Positions 9,506 through 18,918 of a DNA stretch of 64,000 nucleotides are shown here, one piece after another. The notes below the pieces were generated by a model. That model was not told where the DNA came from and made no database searches. It saw only the letters and a list, made by a program, of their open reading frames with translations. Location of the stretch: contig CAVVFX010000013.1 of NCBI GenBank assembly GCA_963747535.1, positions 201,359-265,358 on the forward strand. Reading direction: 5' to 3'. The position numbers and the translations under genes were made by a program. Position 1 is the first letter of the stretch, and each line of letters starts with the position of its first letter. The stretch is from CAVVFX01 sp963747535 (GTDB lineage: Bacteria; Acidobacteriota; Terriglobia; Bryobacterales; Bryobacteraceae).

Positions 9506-10114
9506 CTATCGTGGAGCGCCGATGCTGCCGGCGCCGGGAATCACTGCGACGGGTACATTCGTGGGGGAACTTCCCGCCCCCCCCCCGTGTGCCGAGACCG
9601 TCACCACGGTCGCGGCAACGGCGCCCACCACGAGAAAAGACACCCACTTGGGTATCGCGCTACTTCCAGCAGCCGAGGCTGCGACGGCCAGATTTGTCTG
9701 ATTGATGGTTGCCTGGGCGCTCTTGCCCTCATGCGATGCCTGCACCCGAATCTGGTACTTGCCGGCTGTATGATTAGGGCGCAAACCACGAGCGACTGCC
9801 TGACCCTTGCTATCGGTGGTCGCGGTCAGCGTGCGCGCTCCGCCCGGGAAGGTTCCGCCTGCCCCGTCGTTGGGCAGCAGAAAGACTACCACCGCGCCCG
9901 CAACTGGTTTATGGTTCTCGTCTTCCACCTGCACGATCGGCTCGCGCGCAGTTCGCTGGCGAATGTTGTTCATCGCGTCGTCGCCGTCGAGAATAGTGAT
10001 CTGAAGACCGGCTGCGGGCGCCTGGGCCAGTGCCGTTGGAAAAAATAAGCTGGCAATGGCCAGAACTGCCGAACAGCAACGTACGACCCGCGCGATGCGC
10101 GATGCAAACAGCAT
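9506..10114 (-). CDS. Exported Ig-like/carboxypeptidase-regulatory-like domain protein
   Basis: The ATG at 10114 is preferred because GGAGG sits five bases before it; an in-frame ATG at 10126 would add four residues. An N-terminal hydrophobic signal segment is followed by a beta domain with EPIVQVEDENHKPVAGAVVV and TDSKGQAVARGL. This is the pattern of bacterial Ig-like/CarboxypepD-regulatory domains (two strands, a Gly-rich turn, then a T-D-x-x-G loop). A second hydrophobic segment (WVSFLVVGAVAATVV) near residue 165 may anchor it, leaving a Gly/Pro tail. It lies 42 bases upstream of the propeller gene on the same strand, so all three may form one envelope operon. Confidence 0.75.
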   Translation of the reverse strand: MLFASRIARVVRCCSAVLAIASLFFPTALAQAPAAGLQITILDGDDAMNNIRQRTAREPIVQVEDENHKPVAGAVVVFLLPNDGAGGTFPGGARTLTATTDSKGQAVARGLRPNHTAGKYQIRVQASHEGKSAQATINQTNLAVAASAAGSSAIPKWVSFLVVGAVAATVVTVSAHGGGAGSSPTNVPVAVIPGAGSIGAPR

Positions 10115-10229
10115 TGGCTCCTCCATCCCCCCCGCTAGAGTGGGGAACTTCTGTTTTTGTGCGTTTCTTATCTTACCTCAATAACTATGAACCACGGCAA
10201 CCTTTGTGTTTTGGAACGTAAATTCCCGG

Positions 10230-10259
10230 TTGGCGATCCCGTGAGCGCGGATGTACACT
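10230..10259 (+). promoter_or_regulatory. Candidate sigma-70-type promoter
   Basis: TTGGCG (10230-10235) and TACACT (10254-10259) are separated by 18 bases, 29 bases before the ATG of the DUF4384 gene. The string GATGTACACTA also appears just before the cytochrome gene at 32631-32642. This is only a consensus-like match. Confidence 0.3.
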
Positions 10260-10288
10260 AACCTTATCGTGCAAGGAGCGGTTGGGAT

Positions 10289-11131
10289 ATGAAATTGGTA
10301 GCGGGAGTCGCATTGAGTATTCTGGCGGTGGCGGCGTGGTCGCAGAACGACAGTGAACTAACTCCTCGCGAGTTGTTTTATATCAAAGCCCCGGCGCCCG
10401 CCGCATCGAATGCCACTCCGAAGAAGGCCACGGGTGCCAAGCCCGCCGTTCCCCCGGTCAGCAAGCCGCCAGCGGATATCGTTGCGACCAGCAATCAGAA
10501 GGCTTCCGATACGTCCGCTCCTATCGTGAAGGTCAGTTACGCCCCTTTGGCTCTGAAATATAGCATCTTGCAAAGGAAGGGCAATAGCTTCGAAGAAGTG
10601 GATGCCGACACGCAGTTTCATTCGGGAGATCGCATTCGAGTCAAAGTGGCAACTAACTCGCCAGCCTATCTTTATATCGTGTTGGGCGGATCGAGCGGGC
10701 AATGGCGCGTGCTCTTTCCGTCGAAGGAAATCTCCGGCGGCAATAATCGGATAGACGCCGGCGAGTCGTGCACCATTCCGCCGGAGAGCGACCCGCCCTT
10801 TTACTTTGATGAGACGGCCGGCGTCGAGAAGGTGTCGCTGGTGTTAAGCCGGTCGCCCGAACCCGACCTCGAAAAGCTCATCTACGCCGTCGGCGACCCC
10901 ACTCGTAACGGAGCGCAAGAAGAGCAGAAGACGATTATGGCGCAGAACAATCCGATCGATGGTTCAGTGGTTGGTCATCTCCGCGACGAGGTGCTCGCGC
11001 GCGACCTGGTGTTCGAAAAGTACGACGGGACCACGCCGGATGGACAGCAGGAAAAGGCCGTCTACGCGGCGTCCCGCGACAAGACTTCGAATGCACGCCT
11101 GTTCGTCGACTTGAAACTGGTCCACAAGTAG
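10289..11131 (+). CDS. Secreted DUF4384 domain protein
   Basis: A 280-residue protein with a signal peptide (MKLVAGVALSILAVAAWSQ) and a Pro/Ala/Lys-rich linker to about residue 75. A DUF4384 domain follows, at about 85-200, recognised by HSGDRIRVKVATNSPAYLYIV, WRVLFPSKE and the later EKVSLVLSR. DUF4384 domains occur attached to or beside Ser/Thr kinases, caspase-like proteases and secretion components in several phyla; their function is unknown. AAGGAG lies 12 bases before the ATG. It converges on the kinase-tssM-tssL set, which suggests but does not show a link. The C-terminal 70 residues are charged and of unknown fold. Confidence 0.85.
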   Translation: MKLVAGVALSILAVAAWSQNDSELTPRELFYIKAPAPAASNATPKKATGAKPAVPPVSKPPADIVATSNQKASDTSAPIVKVSYAPLALKYSILQRKGNSFEEVDADTQFHSGDRIRVKVATNSPAYLYIVLGGSSGQWRVLFPSKEISGGNNRIDAGESCTIPPESDPPFYFDETAGVEKVSLVLSRSPEPDLEKLIYAVGDPTRNGAQEEQKTIMAQNNPIDGSVVGHLRDEVLARDLVFEKYDGTTPDGQQEKAVYAASRDKTSNARLFVDLKLVHK

Positions 11132-11248
11132 CAGCCTGTGGCAGAAGTCGACGCCGGCCAAAGGCCTACTCCGTATAGCGGCGAGCCGCAAAAACGGCTG
11201 CTCCGCAGCCGGGCAGACCACAAAAACGATGGTCTGCCCCACGGCAGG
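11131..11248 (+). repeat. Dispersed intergenic repeat A, copy 2 (most complete)
   Basis: The unit reads as a leader containing CAGAAGTCGACGCCGGCCAA, then GCGGC-ga-GCCGC, then GGCTGC-tcc-GCAGCC, then GGGCAGACCA-caaaaacga-TGGTCTGCCC. These make three consecutive hairpins. It fills the gap after the DUF4384 gene and before the end of the convergent kinase gene, where it could act as a transcription end. Confidence 0.8.
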
Positions 11249-11322
11249 TCAGCGGACAAAGGTCGAGACAAGGTGTCTGCGCCACGGCCCCTAATCAGTT
11301 TTATGACCAGTAGAAGTAGGGG

Positions 11323-12996
11323 TCAATTCACGTCTTTCACACACCGAAACCCGATGTCGTCAGACTTGAGGCGCTCCGGGATAGATTGGAAGTCCCAACT
11401 AAGTCCTGGATCCAACGGCGTCTGGTAAGATCCGCCGCGAGTCGTGATCCATGGCTCTGTTGCGGTCGCCGGAGGAGACAATCCGGCAAAATTTTTGACT
11501 GCCTGCGGACTGGGCAGGATCGAGCCTTCCACCATTTCCCAAGCATTTCCCACCATATTCAGTGCACCGCATGGGCTGGCTGACTCGGGCAGTGCGTCGA
11601 CGGGCAGCAATGCATGCGCCTTCAGTCCGGGATTATCGGCTACGTTGGCGCGCCGGGGATCCTTGATTTCGCCCCACGGATAAACCCGGCCATCCTTACC
11701 GCGCGCGGCTTTCTCCCACTCCTTTGCTGTCGGTAGCCGTTTGCCTGCCCATGCGGAGAAGGCGCGGGCATCCGCGATGGTGATGTTCACCACGGGCAGC
11801 GTGGGCTGGTCCGCCTTGAAGCCAGGCGGCGGTGCGTAGTGTTTCTCGGCACAGAAGCGCGCGTAGTTCTGATTACTGACTTCGGTCTCGTCGATATAAA
11901 AGGGGCCGGTTTGATCGGACTGATTCTTCTCGCCGAACAGGAACGCGCCGGCGGGAACCAGTCGCATGGCTCCGGTCGATGTGTCGATACGACTTTCGAT
12001 AGGCAGAGGCTTCGTGACTTTCGGTTCCGGCGGGTTAGGCTTGTGCGACGCAACATACACGCCGACACCGGCGATCAACACCAATGCGGCGCCGATCGAG
12101 GCAAATAGCACCGCCTTGGACTTCGGGGCAGCCGCGACCGATCTCTGGGAGATCTGCGGAGTGACCTGCGTTCCCAACGCGTTTTCGAGGTCCGTGACTA
12201 CACCGCTGAAATCCGCGTACCGCTCGGCAGACTCTTTCTTAGTGCACCGAGCGACGATAGCCACACACTCGGGCGGTATGCCAGCCAGGGCCAGCGGCGA
12301 TAGGTCCAGCGGCTCATGCATGATCTTGTAAAAGATCGTTTCGATGCTGTCGCCACCGTAAGGACGCGTGCCCAACAGCATCTCGTACAGCATGATGCCG
12401 AACGCGTAGATATCGACGGATGGGGTCACCGGCTTGCCCATAATCTGCTCCGGCGCCATATAGTACGGCGTACCCAAAACGTAACCAGGCTGGGTAAGGG
12501 ACAGGTCGGCCGCTTTGGCGATTCCGAAATCCATCAGTTTCGCGTGGCCGGAATCATCGAGGTTCACATTCTCCGGTTTCACGTCGCGATGGATAATCTG
12601 ATTCTGATGGACGTAATTCAACGCACGCGCGACCTGCAATGCCACGCGCAGCTTACTGGCGAGGTCAGGGAAAAGTGTGTCCTGGATCGCGGCGCGAAGC
12701 GTGCGTCCGCGCAGGAATTCCATCACCATATAAGGCTTGCCGTCTTCTTCCCCAAAGTCGTAAACCGCCAGGATGTTTTCGTGCGAAATGTTGCTGGCCG
12801 TGCGCGCTTCGTGCAGAAAACGTGCCTTGGTGTCCGAATCGGCCACGCCCGCCGGTGTGAGGATCTTGATCGCGACGGTACGGCCCAGCACCGTGTCCCG
12901 GGCCCGGAAGACATGCGACATGCCGCCACCCAGGAACTCGAGCAGTTCGTACTTCGAGACGCGCGCGGGCAGCGGAATGGGAGGATTAGAGCTCAT
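11323..12996 (-). CDS. Membrane Ser/Thr protein kinase with C-terminal formylglycine-generating-enzyme-like domain
   Basis: A 557-residue protein. Residues about 12-265 form a PknB-type kinase with Gly loop FLGGGMSHVF, AIKIL lysine, HRDVKPEN and DFG, all intact. A single transmembrane helix lies near 298-318 (VLFASIGAALVLIAGVGVYV). The outer domain, about 340-555, is of the SUMF1/FGE type (MRLVPAGAFLFG, KRLPTAKEWEKAARG, NMVGNAWEMVEG, GFRCV). It lacks the paired active-site cysteines of true formylglycine enzymes, so it is probably a binding domain. This architecture resembles T6SS PpkA kinases, which phosphorylate Fha. It is 45 bases downstream of tssM on the same strand, so control of that complex is the likely role. 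No strong ribosome site precedes the ATG. Confidence 0.9.
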   Translation of the reverse strand: MSSNPPIPLPARVSKYELLEFLGGGMSHVFRARDTVLGRTVAIKILTPAGVADSDTKARFLHEARTASNISHENILAVYDFGEEDGKPYMVMEFLRGRTLRAAIQDTLFPDLASKLRVALQVARALNYVHQNQIIHRDVKPENVNLDDSGHAKLMDFGIAKAADLSLTQPGYVLGTPYYMAPEQIMGKPVTPSVDIYAFGIMLYEMLLGTRPYGGDSIETIFYKIMHEPLDLSPLALAGIPPECVAIVARCTKKESAERYADFSGVVTDLENALGTQVTPQISQRSVAAAPKSKAVLFASIGAALVLIAGVGVYVASHKPNPPEPKVTKPLPIESRIDTSTGAMRLVPAGAFLFGEKNQSDQTGPFYIDETEVSNQNYARFCAEKHYAPPPGFKADQPTLPVVNITIADARAFSAWAGKRLPTAKEWEKAARGKDGRVYPWGEIKDPRRANVADNPGLKAHALLPVDALPESASPCGALNMVGNAWEMVEGSILPSPQAVKNFAGLSPPATATEPWITTRGGSYQTPLDPGLSWDFQSIPERLKSDDIGFRCVKDVN

Positions 12997-13041
12997 CTAA
13001 TTGGAACCTTCCCTTGAGGCGGCTACGCAGCAGGCCATCCC

Positions 13042-16000
13042 TCATTTTGCAACCAGCGGTACGCACTTCATGCCGGCCAGGAAATCCTTGCTGAAGACGG
13101 CAGGCGCACCGTTGGCATCCACGGTGAACCCATAAGAGAGCGGCCGGCCCGCGACGATGGGCGCGCTGCCGCCCTGACCCTGCCGGAAGTTCCACAGAAA
13201 ATCGTAGCTCGAACCATTGGCCGTGATCCGATCGGCGTCTGCGAAGAAGCGGAATACCGACCACAGTCCGTCCCGCGATTGCACACCCAACGCCGTGCCG
13301 CCGGCCAGGTCCAGGTTGAGCTTGAAACTTCGATTCGGTCCGCCCGGCCATATGAATTCCTTCTTGGCGCCGCCGTTCAGCTTGGTTTGATCGCCGTTCA
13401 CCGTCACGTCGAAGGACTCCACCTGGTCCGACTTCTGAGGAATCAGCGTGTAGTGATAGGCCGGGTCCGCTCCCGCATCCCCGTACAGCGCTCGCGAGAA
13501 CTTCACCGCCTGGGTAAAGAATCGCAGGAACACGGGATTAACGGTGACCGGCGGCTTGTCAACCACTGCACACTCGCCGCTCGTGCACTGAATGACTTTC
13601 TTCAACCCGCCCTCGTACATGACCCAGAGCTTGCCACTCTTGGGTTTGAAGATGTCGGCAATCTCGTCCAGCGAGGCCTCATCCTTGGCTGCTGGAGAAA
13701 ATGGGAACTTGCGCGTGATGGGTCCGAAAGAATTACAAAATCCCGCGCCTGCGCCGTTGAGTTCGTCGGCGCCCAGTCCTTTGAACATGCGTTCGGCCTG
13801 CGTAATGGGCTCCAGCATGAGCGATCCGACCACGGCATCCAACTGGCCCTCGCGATCCACCGGAAACCCCGAAGAAATCTTCTTGGTTGCGCTGCGGGCT
13901 GCGTCCGCCGCAGCCTGCGCAGCTTGGACGCTCGTCGGATCGGCGTTCGCCTCCGCAGCCTTGGCGATCGCGGCTTGCAGATTCTGCAGCGCATCGTTAT
14001 ACGGCTGGGCTGACGGCACATAGGCTACGGCCGATGCAGGTTCCACCTGGTGCGGCACCTTGAAGGCATCGTTCACATCCGGCAGGTCGGCCAACGCGGT
14101 GTTTTGCGAAGTCCACCACAATAGCTCCAGAATCGGCGCATCGCTCTTGGTGAGCTTGTCGAGCTTATCCGCGGCGTCCGCTAAATTTTTGTACGGGACC
14201 ACGTGGCTGGTCTTCAGCACCGTGCGCCACTCCTTGATGTAGTCCTTCGTATAGAGATCGCGAATTCCGTCTTGCATCTCTTGCGTTTGGTCAGACTTGT
14301 CCTTATAGGGGCCGAGCACCCAATCTTCACCGGCAGGGTTGGTACGGTGCATCTCGAGTTGCATGGCGTTCTCGCCTTCTTTGACGAAAGCATAGGGCAC
14401 CTGGTGAGTGCTCGTGACGGTGGCGGCTGAACCATCGAACTCGTGGTTGAAGTCTTTCGGCTTACCCTTTTTCGCAACGATTGCCAACATTCCATAATAC
14501 TTGCGCTGAACGCTTTTGAAGCCGGACAGGTAAACCCGAGTACGCTCCACGGCATCGTCGTCCGGTTTGCTGGAGTATGGATTGCCATCGGCGAGATTGT
14601 GCGCGTAGTAATCGAATTGCCGTTTGGCGAGCTCCATCCGGTCCTTGTTAATCTCGGTTTCGCGATTCTCGCTCCAGCGGGCCAGCAGCAGATTGCCAAG
14701 AAACTCCTGCAGGCTCTTATCGCTCGCACGCTTGTATTCACCGGTCGTCAGAAGATAGCTCTTGAGCGTGTCATACGGATAAGGATAATCGGCATTTGGA
14801 TCCGGTGGCGACTTGACCTTCTGCATGTAACTCAGCAGCCCGCTTTGCGTCTGGCCGAAGAGCAGTGCCCGGAACTTCGCGTAGTACAGACGACGAACCT
14901 CCGGGTACATGTCGCTGCCCTGATACAGTCCCCAACGCAGCCGGAACCATGGCGCACCGTTGGCTTCGTACCCGGCGAGCTGTTGCAGGGATTGACGCAA
15001 GCTTTCGAGCTGTTGCAGTGAGCCGAGTGAGGGCAGCGCGCCTGCCGGGACGTCCTTCGTGGGAATGCTTTGGGCCGCGGTCAGCGCGTTGGCTTCGAGA
15101 CTGTGATTGTTCACGTACGAGACCGTGAAGAACGTCAGAAGAATCAGGCTCGCCGCAGATGCCGCAATCAGCAGGCCGCGCCGCAGCGCACTGACTTTCA
15201 CGCTCGACCCGCTGGTCGACATCGCGGCCGAATCGCTCAGTATGATGCTGTTGAACAAATGTCCGAGGAACATCCACTGGGGCACTCTGCGCGATGCCGC
15301 GACGGGCTGTGCGACCGACTGCTGAGCTACGACTTCAGCTTGTTTCCCCACTCGGAACATGCCTGTGGCGCCGCTCGACGTCTGGTACTCGGCACGTTGC
15401 TGCGGCGGTCCGGTGAGGATCGGCGCGGCTTCATTTACCACTACGGGACGTACGCCGGAGAAATAAAATCCACGTAGAAACGGGCTCGTGTTCAACTGGC
15501 TGGGGCGGCAGACGTTGACCATGAATTGCACCAGCGCGTCACGGGTCTTGCGCAATTCGCGCGGGAATTCATACGCCCCGCAAACCCTCTCGCCATCGTT
15601 GTCGCGTGGCGGGAAGATGGTTCGCTTGTCGCACAGCGAGTAGAACAGATTGTCGAAGTAGGCGGTGAGCCGGTTGGTCTCGTCCTGGGCGTACACGCCG
15701 CTCTGCTGTGCGGGCCGGATGGGAACCGTCACGCCAAAGACCTGGCTCGCCTCTTCATTCGAAAAGGTGCTGACGAAATCAGTGAAGAAGGGCAAACGAT
15801 CCGTCTTGGTATAGAGGATGTAGACCGGGAATCGGATCCCCAGAGTTTGCGCGATGTCGGTCAGCCGGGCCTGCAAATACCGGGTTGCTCCCGCGACCGC
15901 ATCGGCGCCCTGTGCGAAAGACTCCAGGCTGACGCACAACAGCACCGCACGCGGCGACTGCGCACCCCCTTTGAGCGACTTCAGTTTACCGGGTTGCAAG

Positions 16001-16512
16001 CGCTTCACCAGGCGCATCCAGTTGGCGGGATCGCCCAGAATGGCACCACCGGCTTCGACCAGCGCGGTCCCGCGCGCGAACCATAAATTCGCCGAGCGCG
16101 TGGGCGCGATCATATTGTCCTGATAAAGCTGGCCCGCCAGAAGTTCCGGCTCGATGCCGGAGTTTACGACGGTACTCGTCTTGGCGGTCGCGCGGTCACC
16201 GATGACGAAGATCAGGGGCAGATTCGCGATCGTCGCGCCGGCGTTGGCGTGAGCCAAGCGCCGGTCGGCCTCGCGCACCAGGCCGTCAATTTCGGAATCG
16301 CCGCCAGGATCGGGGGGCGCCGCGGCTGCGGCTGGTTTCTCGTTGCGGCTCTTGAAGTACATGATTGCCGCGGCCGCGGCGATGCCGATCAGAGCGAGCA
16401 GCGCAATGAAGACGGCGAGTTCCACGCCTTTGAGATGAAAGGCGAGTCCTCCCGCAATGCCCAGAAGCAGGCACACTACAACCGCCGCACCGCTAGCCCA
16501 ATCGAGCTTCAT
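13042..16512 (-). CDS. tssM: Type VI secretion system membrane subunit TssM (IcmF family)
   Basis: An 1156-residue protein, the usual TssM length. Two transmembrane helices lie at residues about 5-50 and a third near 440-465, flanking the cytoplasmic NTPase domain. The P-loop region reads FVIGDRATAKTST, with Ala in place of the usual Gly before the Lys, so nucleotide binding may be altered. The long periplasmic part carries IcmF-related segments and a beta-rich C-terminus (PGGPNRSFKLNLDL) of the kind that contacts TssJ. The start overlaps the stop of tssL by four bases (ATGA). No tssJ, tssK or sheath, tube or ClpV genes lie in the window. Confidence 0.92.
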   Translation of the reverse strand: MKLDWASGAAVVVCLLLGIAGGLAFHLKGVELAVFIALLALIGIAAAAAIMYFKSRNEKPAAAAAPPDPGGDSEIDGLVREADRRLAHANAGATIANLPLIFVIGDRATAKTSTVVNSGIEPELLAGQLYQDNMIAPTRSANLWFARGTALVEAGGAILGDPANWMRLVKRLQPGKLKSLKGGAQSPRAVLLCVSLESFAQGADAVAGATRYLQARLTDIAQTLGIRFPVYILYTKTDRLPFFTDFVSTFSNEEASQVFGVTVPIRPAQQSGVYAQDETNRLTAYFDNLFYSLCDKRTIFPPRDNDGERVCGAYEFPRELRKTRDALVQFMVNVCRPSQLNTSPFLRGFYFSGVRPVVVNEAAPILTGPPQQRAEYQTSSGATGMFRVGKQAEVVAQQSVAQPVAASRRVPQWMFLGHLFNSIILSDSAAMSTSGSSVKVSALRRGLLIAASAASLILLTFFTVSYVNNHSLEANALTAAQSIPTKDVPAGALPSLGSLQQLESLRQSLQQLAGYEANGAPWFRLRWGLYQGSDMYPEVRRLYYAKFRALLFGQTQSGLLSYMQKVKSPPDPNADYPYPYDTLKSYLLTTGEYKRASDKSLQEFLGNLLLARWSENRETEINKDRMELAKRQFDYYAHNLADGNPYSSKPDDDAVERTRVYLSGFKSVQRKYYGMLAIVAKKGKPKDFNHEFDGSAATVTSTHQVPYAFVKEGENAMQLEMHRTNPAGEDWVLGPYKDKSDQTQEMQDGIRDLYTKDYIKEWRTVLKTSHVVPYKNLADAADKLDKLTKSDAPILELLWWTSQNTALADLPDVNDAFKVPHQVEPASAVAYVPSAQPYNDALQNLQAAIAKAAEANADPTSVQAAQAAADAARSATKKISSGFPVDREGQLDAVVGSLMLEPITQAERMFKGLGADELNGAGAGFCNSFGPITRKFPFSPAAKDEASLDEIADIFKPKSGKLWVMYEGGLKKVIQCTSGECAVVDKPPVTVNPVFLRFFTQAVKFSRALYGDAGADPAYHYTLIPQKSDQVESFDVTVNGDQTKLNGGAKKEFIWPGGPNRSFKLNLDLAGGTALGVQSRDGLWSVFRFFADADRITANGSSYDFLWNFRQGQGGSAPIVAGRPLSYGFTVDANGAPAVFSKDFLAGMKCVPLVAK

Positions 16513-17234
16513 ACTGCGCTGTCCTCCGTAACTTCGTGATGAACGGCGGTCGCAGTCTTTTGCAGGTTGTCAACGCCGTTCGCGAGCATCACGTGGTAGG
16601 CGATGAATAACGCAATCATCAGTACTGCGCAGCCGATTGAGACAAACAGCAGTGCCCTCGCTACCGGGTCCCCCGAGACCTGTCGCACCTGTTCGCCCGG
16701 GGGCTGGCAATCGGGCGAAAGAATGGGCGACGTTTGCCGGATGCGCTGCAATTTCTCGCCGGTCTGTTGCATGATTGCGCGCAGTTCCCCGCGGCCGCCC
16801 AGGCTGTAGCGCCCCGCAAACCCCAGCATCAGGCACAGATAGTAGACCTCCAGAAGATCGGCAAGCTGCGTCGAGTCGTTGCGGAGCAGGAGCTTTTGCA
16901 GGTTCTGAAAAAAGATCTCGCCGGCCACGTGATGGCCGTAGCGCTCTTCCTGTAAAGGCTGGCGCGGCCAGTCGGCAAAAATAGGATTGCGCAGGTTGAG
17001 GATCGATTCGTCCACAAAGGCAATCACCGCGAAGGTCGCGAGTTCGATGTCCTCTTGCGAGTAGCCGCGGTTGCGAGCCTGGTCGCCCGCGGTCTTGACG
17101 GCAGCCCAGACCTGCGCACGAAAGGACACGGCGTCCGCGACCGTCTGCCGGTTGCACCGCAGGCGCTCGCCGACCGTAATTAATTCCTGAAACGCCAGAG
17201 CAAGGTTGTCAGTTCGCAGCGGCTGTGGACTCAT
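16509..17234 (-). CDS. tssL: Type VI secretion system membrane subunit TssL (DotU family)
   Basis: A 241-residue protein. The DotU cytoplasmic helical domain covers residues about 10-185 (AVIAFVDESILN, the conserved D-E motif, then RYGHHVAGEIFF and LEVYYLCLMLGFAGRYSL, which is highly diagnostic). One C-terminal transmembrane helix near 205-228 follows. It has no OmpA-like peptidoglycan-binding extension, so it is the short form. It starts the minus-strand unit tssL-tssM-kinase. TssL and TssM together form the inner-membrane part of the T6SS trans-envelope complex. Confidence 0.93.
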   Translation of the reverse strand: MSPQPLRTDNLALAFQELITVGERLRCNRQTVADAVSFRAQVWAAVKTAGDQARNRGYSQEDIELATFAVIAFVDESILNLRNPIFADWPRQPLQEERYGHHVAGEIFFQNLQKLLLRNDSTQLADLLEVYYLCLMLGFAGRYSLGGRGELRAIMQQTGEKLQRIRQTSPILSPDCQPPGEQVRQVSGDPVARALLFVSIGCAVLMIALFIAYHVMLANGVDNLQKTATAVHHEVTEDSAV

Positions 17235-17388
17235 CTAGCTCTCCAGAATAGCGGGTTGACACTCTAACGCCGTTCACTGTAGCATACCGCCTGGTCATTT
17301 CGCGGAGCACACGGCGTAAAATGTGGGGCGGGAAACCGGATGGAGTTGCGCTTGAACGCGAGAATTGGGGGTAGGAAAAATGCAAGGC

Positions 17389-17483
17389 AGGCCAAAGGGC
17401 CTACTCCGTATAGCGGCAAGCCGCAAAAAAGGCTGCTCCGCAGCCGGCAGACCACAAAAAACGATGGTCTGCCCTACGGCAGG
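17389..17483 (+). repeat. Dispersed intergenic repeat A, copy 3
   Basis: Same order of elements as copy 2: a GGCCAAAGGGCCTACTCC leader, GCGGC-aa-GCCGC, GGCTGC-tcc-GCAGCC and the CAGACCA/TGGTCTG hairpin. It occupies the middle of the 339-base gap between tssL and glnII. The rest of that gap is AT-poorer spacer with no gene that I can support. Confidence 0.8.
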
Positions 17484-17535
17484 CGAAGGGTCTGCCCGGC
17501 AGGTTGGAAAGGTTGTAAGTGATGCTGAGTGCAAC

Positions 17536-17567
17536 GTAGGGGACAGCGAACCACTGCTGTCCCCTAC
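17536..17567 (-). terminator. Strong hairpin after glnII
   Basis: Perfect 12-bp stem, GTAGGGGACAGC with GCTGTCCCCTAC, and an 8-base loop, seven bases past the glnII stop codon. No T run follows on the minus strand, so it may protect the 3' end or need a factor to terminate. Confidence 0.6.
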
Positions 17568-17573
17568 ATCTAA

Positions 17574-18605
17574 TCAGGCATTTACGCTACTGGCCTTGGG
17601 GACGCTATTGATCGTCTTCAGAATGCGTGAAACGATCTGGTAGGGATCACCCTCGGAATTCGGGCGGCGATCTTCCAGATAGCCCTTGTAGCCATTCTTG
17701 ATGAAGTTAACCGGCATCCGAATCGACGCACCACGATCAGAAAGACCATAGCTGAATTTGTCGATGGCTTGCGTTTCGTGCAGGCCCGTCAGGCGCAGAT
17801 GGTTATCCGGGCCATACACAGCGATGTGCGCGGCGATGTTTTCCTGGAAAGCCTTCATGAGGGCTTCGAAGTACTCCTTGCCACCCACTTCGCGGAGATA
17901 CTTGGTCGAGAAGTTGCAGTGCATACCGGATCCATTCCAGTCACCCTTGATGGGTTTGCAATGCAGTTGAACATCGACTTCGTATTTCTCACAGAGACGC
18001 ATCATCAGATAGCGGGCGGTCCAGGTGTCATCAGCGGCTTTGGCAGAGCCTTTGGCGAAGATCTGGAATTCCCACTGACCTTTCGCGACTTCAGCGTTGA
18101 TGCCTTCATGATTGATACCAGCGGCAAGACAGAGGTCCAGGTGTTCTTCGACGATATTACGGGCCAGTTTGCCCATGTTCTTGTAGCCAACACCGCAGTA
18201 GTAAGGGCCTTGGGGGGTAGTTGGGTGGCCGTCTTTCGGGAAGCCGAGCGGACGCCCATCCTGATAGAGGAAATATTCCTGCTCAAGACCAATCCACAAG
18301 TCAGGGTCGTTCTCGATCGTGGCGCGTGCGTTGGTGGAATGCGGCGTCCCATCCGGGTGCATGACTTCGCTAAGGACGATGTAACCGTCCTTGCGGCTGG
18401 CATCAGGATACAGAGCCACGGGTTTTAGCACGCAATCGGAGCTCTTGCCCTCGGCCTGCATCGTCGAACTGCCGTCAAATCCCCAATTGGGTATCTCAGC
18501 CAGGGTAGGTGGATTCTCAAATGCCTTGAGTAGAGTTTTGCCGCGCAGGCCGGGAACGGGCTGTGTGCCGTCGAGCCAGATGTATTCGAGTTTGTATTTT
18601 GTCAT
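17574..18605 (-). CDS. glnII: Glutamine synthetase type II (GSII, eukaryotic-like)
   Basis: A 343-residue protein, the short GSII length rather than about 470 for GSI. Motifs run in order: NWGFDGSSTMQAEG, the ATP/Mg site LWIGLEQEYFL, the glutamate-site region KGDWNGSGMHCNFSTK, and RGASIRMP near the C-terminus. It condenses glutamate and ammonia with ATP. GSII is found in plants, animals, rhizobia and scattered soil bacteria. The gene is monocistronic, with its own upstream space and a strong hairpin downstream. No GlnB, amt or ntr genes are beside it. Confidence 0.96.
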   Translation of the reverse strand: MTKYKLEYIWLDGTQPVPGLRGKTLLKAFENPPTLAEIPNWGFDGSSTMQAEGKSSDCVLKPVALYPDASRKDGYIVLSEVMHPDGTPHSTNARATIENDPDLWIGLEQEYFLYQDGRPLGFPKDGHPTTPQGPYYCGVGYKNMGKLARNIVEEHLDLCLAAGINHEGINAEVAKGQWEFQIFAKGSAKAADDTWTARYLMMRLCEKYEVDVQLHCKPIKGDWNGSGMHCNFSTKYLREVGGKEYFEALMKAFQENIAAHIAVYGPDNHLRLTGLHETQAIDKFSYGLSDRGASIRMPVNFIKNGYKGYLEDRRPNSEGDPYQIVSRILKTINSVPKASSVNA

Positions 18606-18918
18606 AGTATTTTTGAGGATTGGTGGGTTGGGGTCATTAAGATACGATTGAGATTCAGCACTTCCGGTTCGCCATTAGAAAGTCTTAAAAAGTCACTCAG
18701 TTCGGTACTCGTTCGTCTCCTCGTATAACTCCTAGATTTGCCCGCGCAAGCAATTTTGAGCGCAAGAGTCGGAGCGTCGCAGAAGAGCGTAATGTCTGAT
18801 TGTGAATGATGGATAGGCTGGATAGCAACGTTTTGCCGATAGATTGTCTTTATGGAATCGTTTTGAGAAATTAATCTGGCCGCTCGTGCGGGCGGACGAC
18901 CTCGCTCGGGGACTCGCG
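18606..18918. other. Intergenic stretch without a recognised feature
   Basis: This 313-base, AT-richer stretch lies upstream of glnII and downstream of the coiled-coil gene. It must contain the glnII promoter. I see no clear sigma-54 (GG-N10-GC) site, riboswitch or gene in it. Confidence 0.5.

Noticed and set aside
11323..12996. True formylglycine-generating enzyme activity for the kinase C-terminus
   Set aside because: The paired catalytic cysteines of that enzyme are not visible, and no sulfatase gene is near.
11323..17234. Complete type VI secretion cluster
   Set aside because: Only tssL, tssM and a kinase are present; the neighbouring genes are unrelated families.
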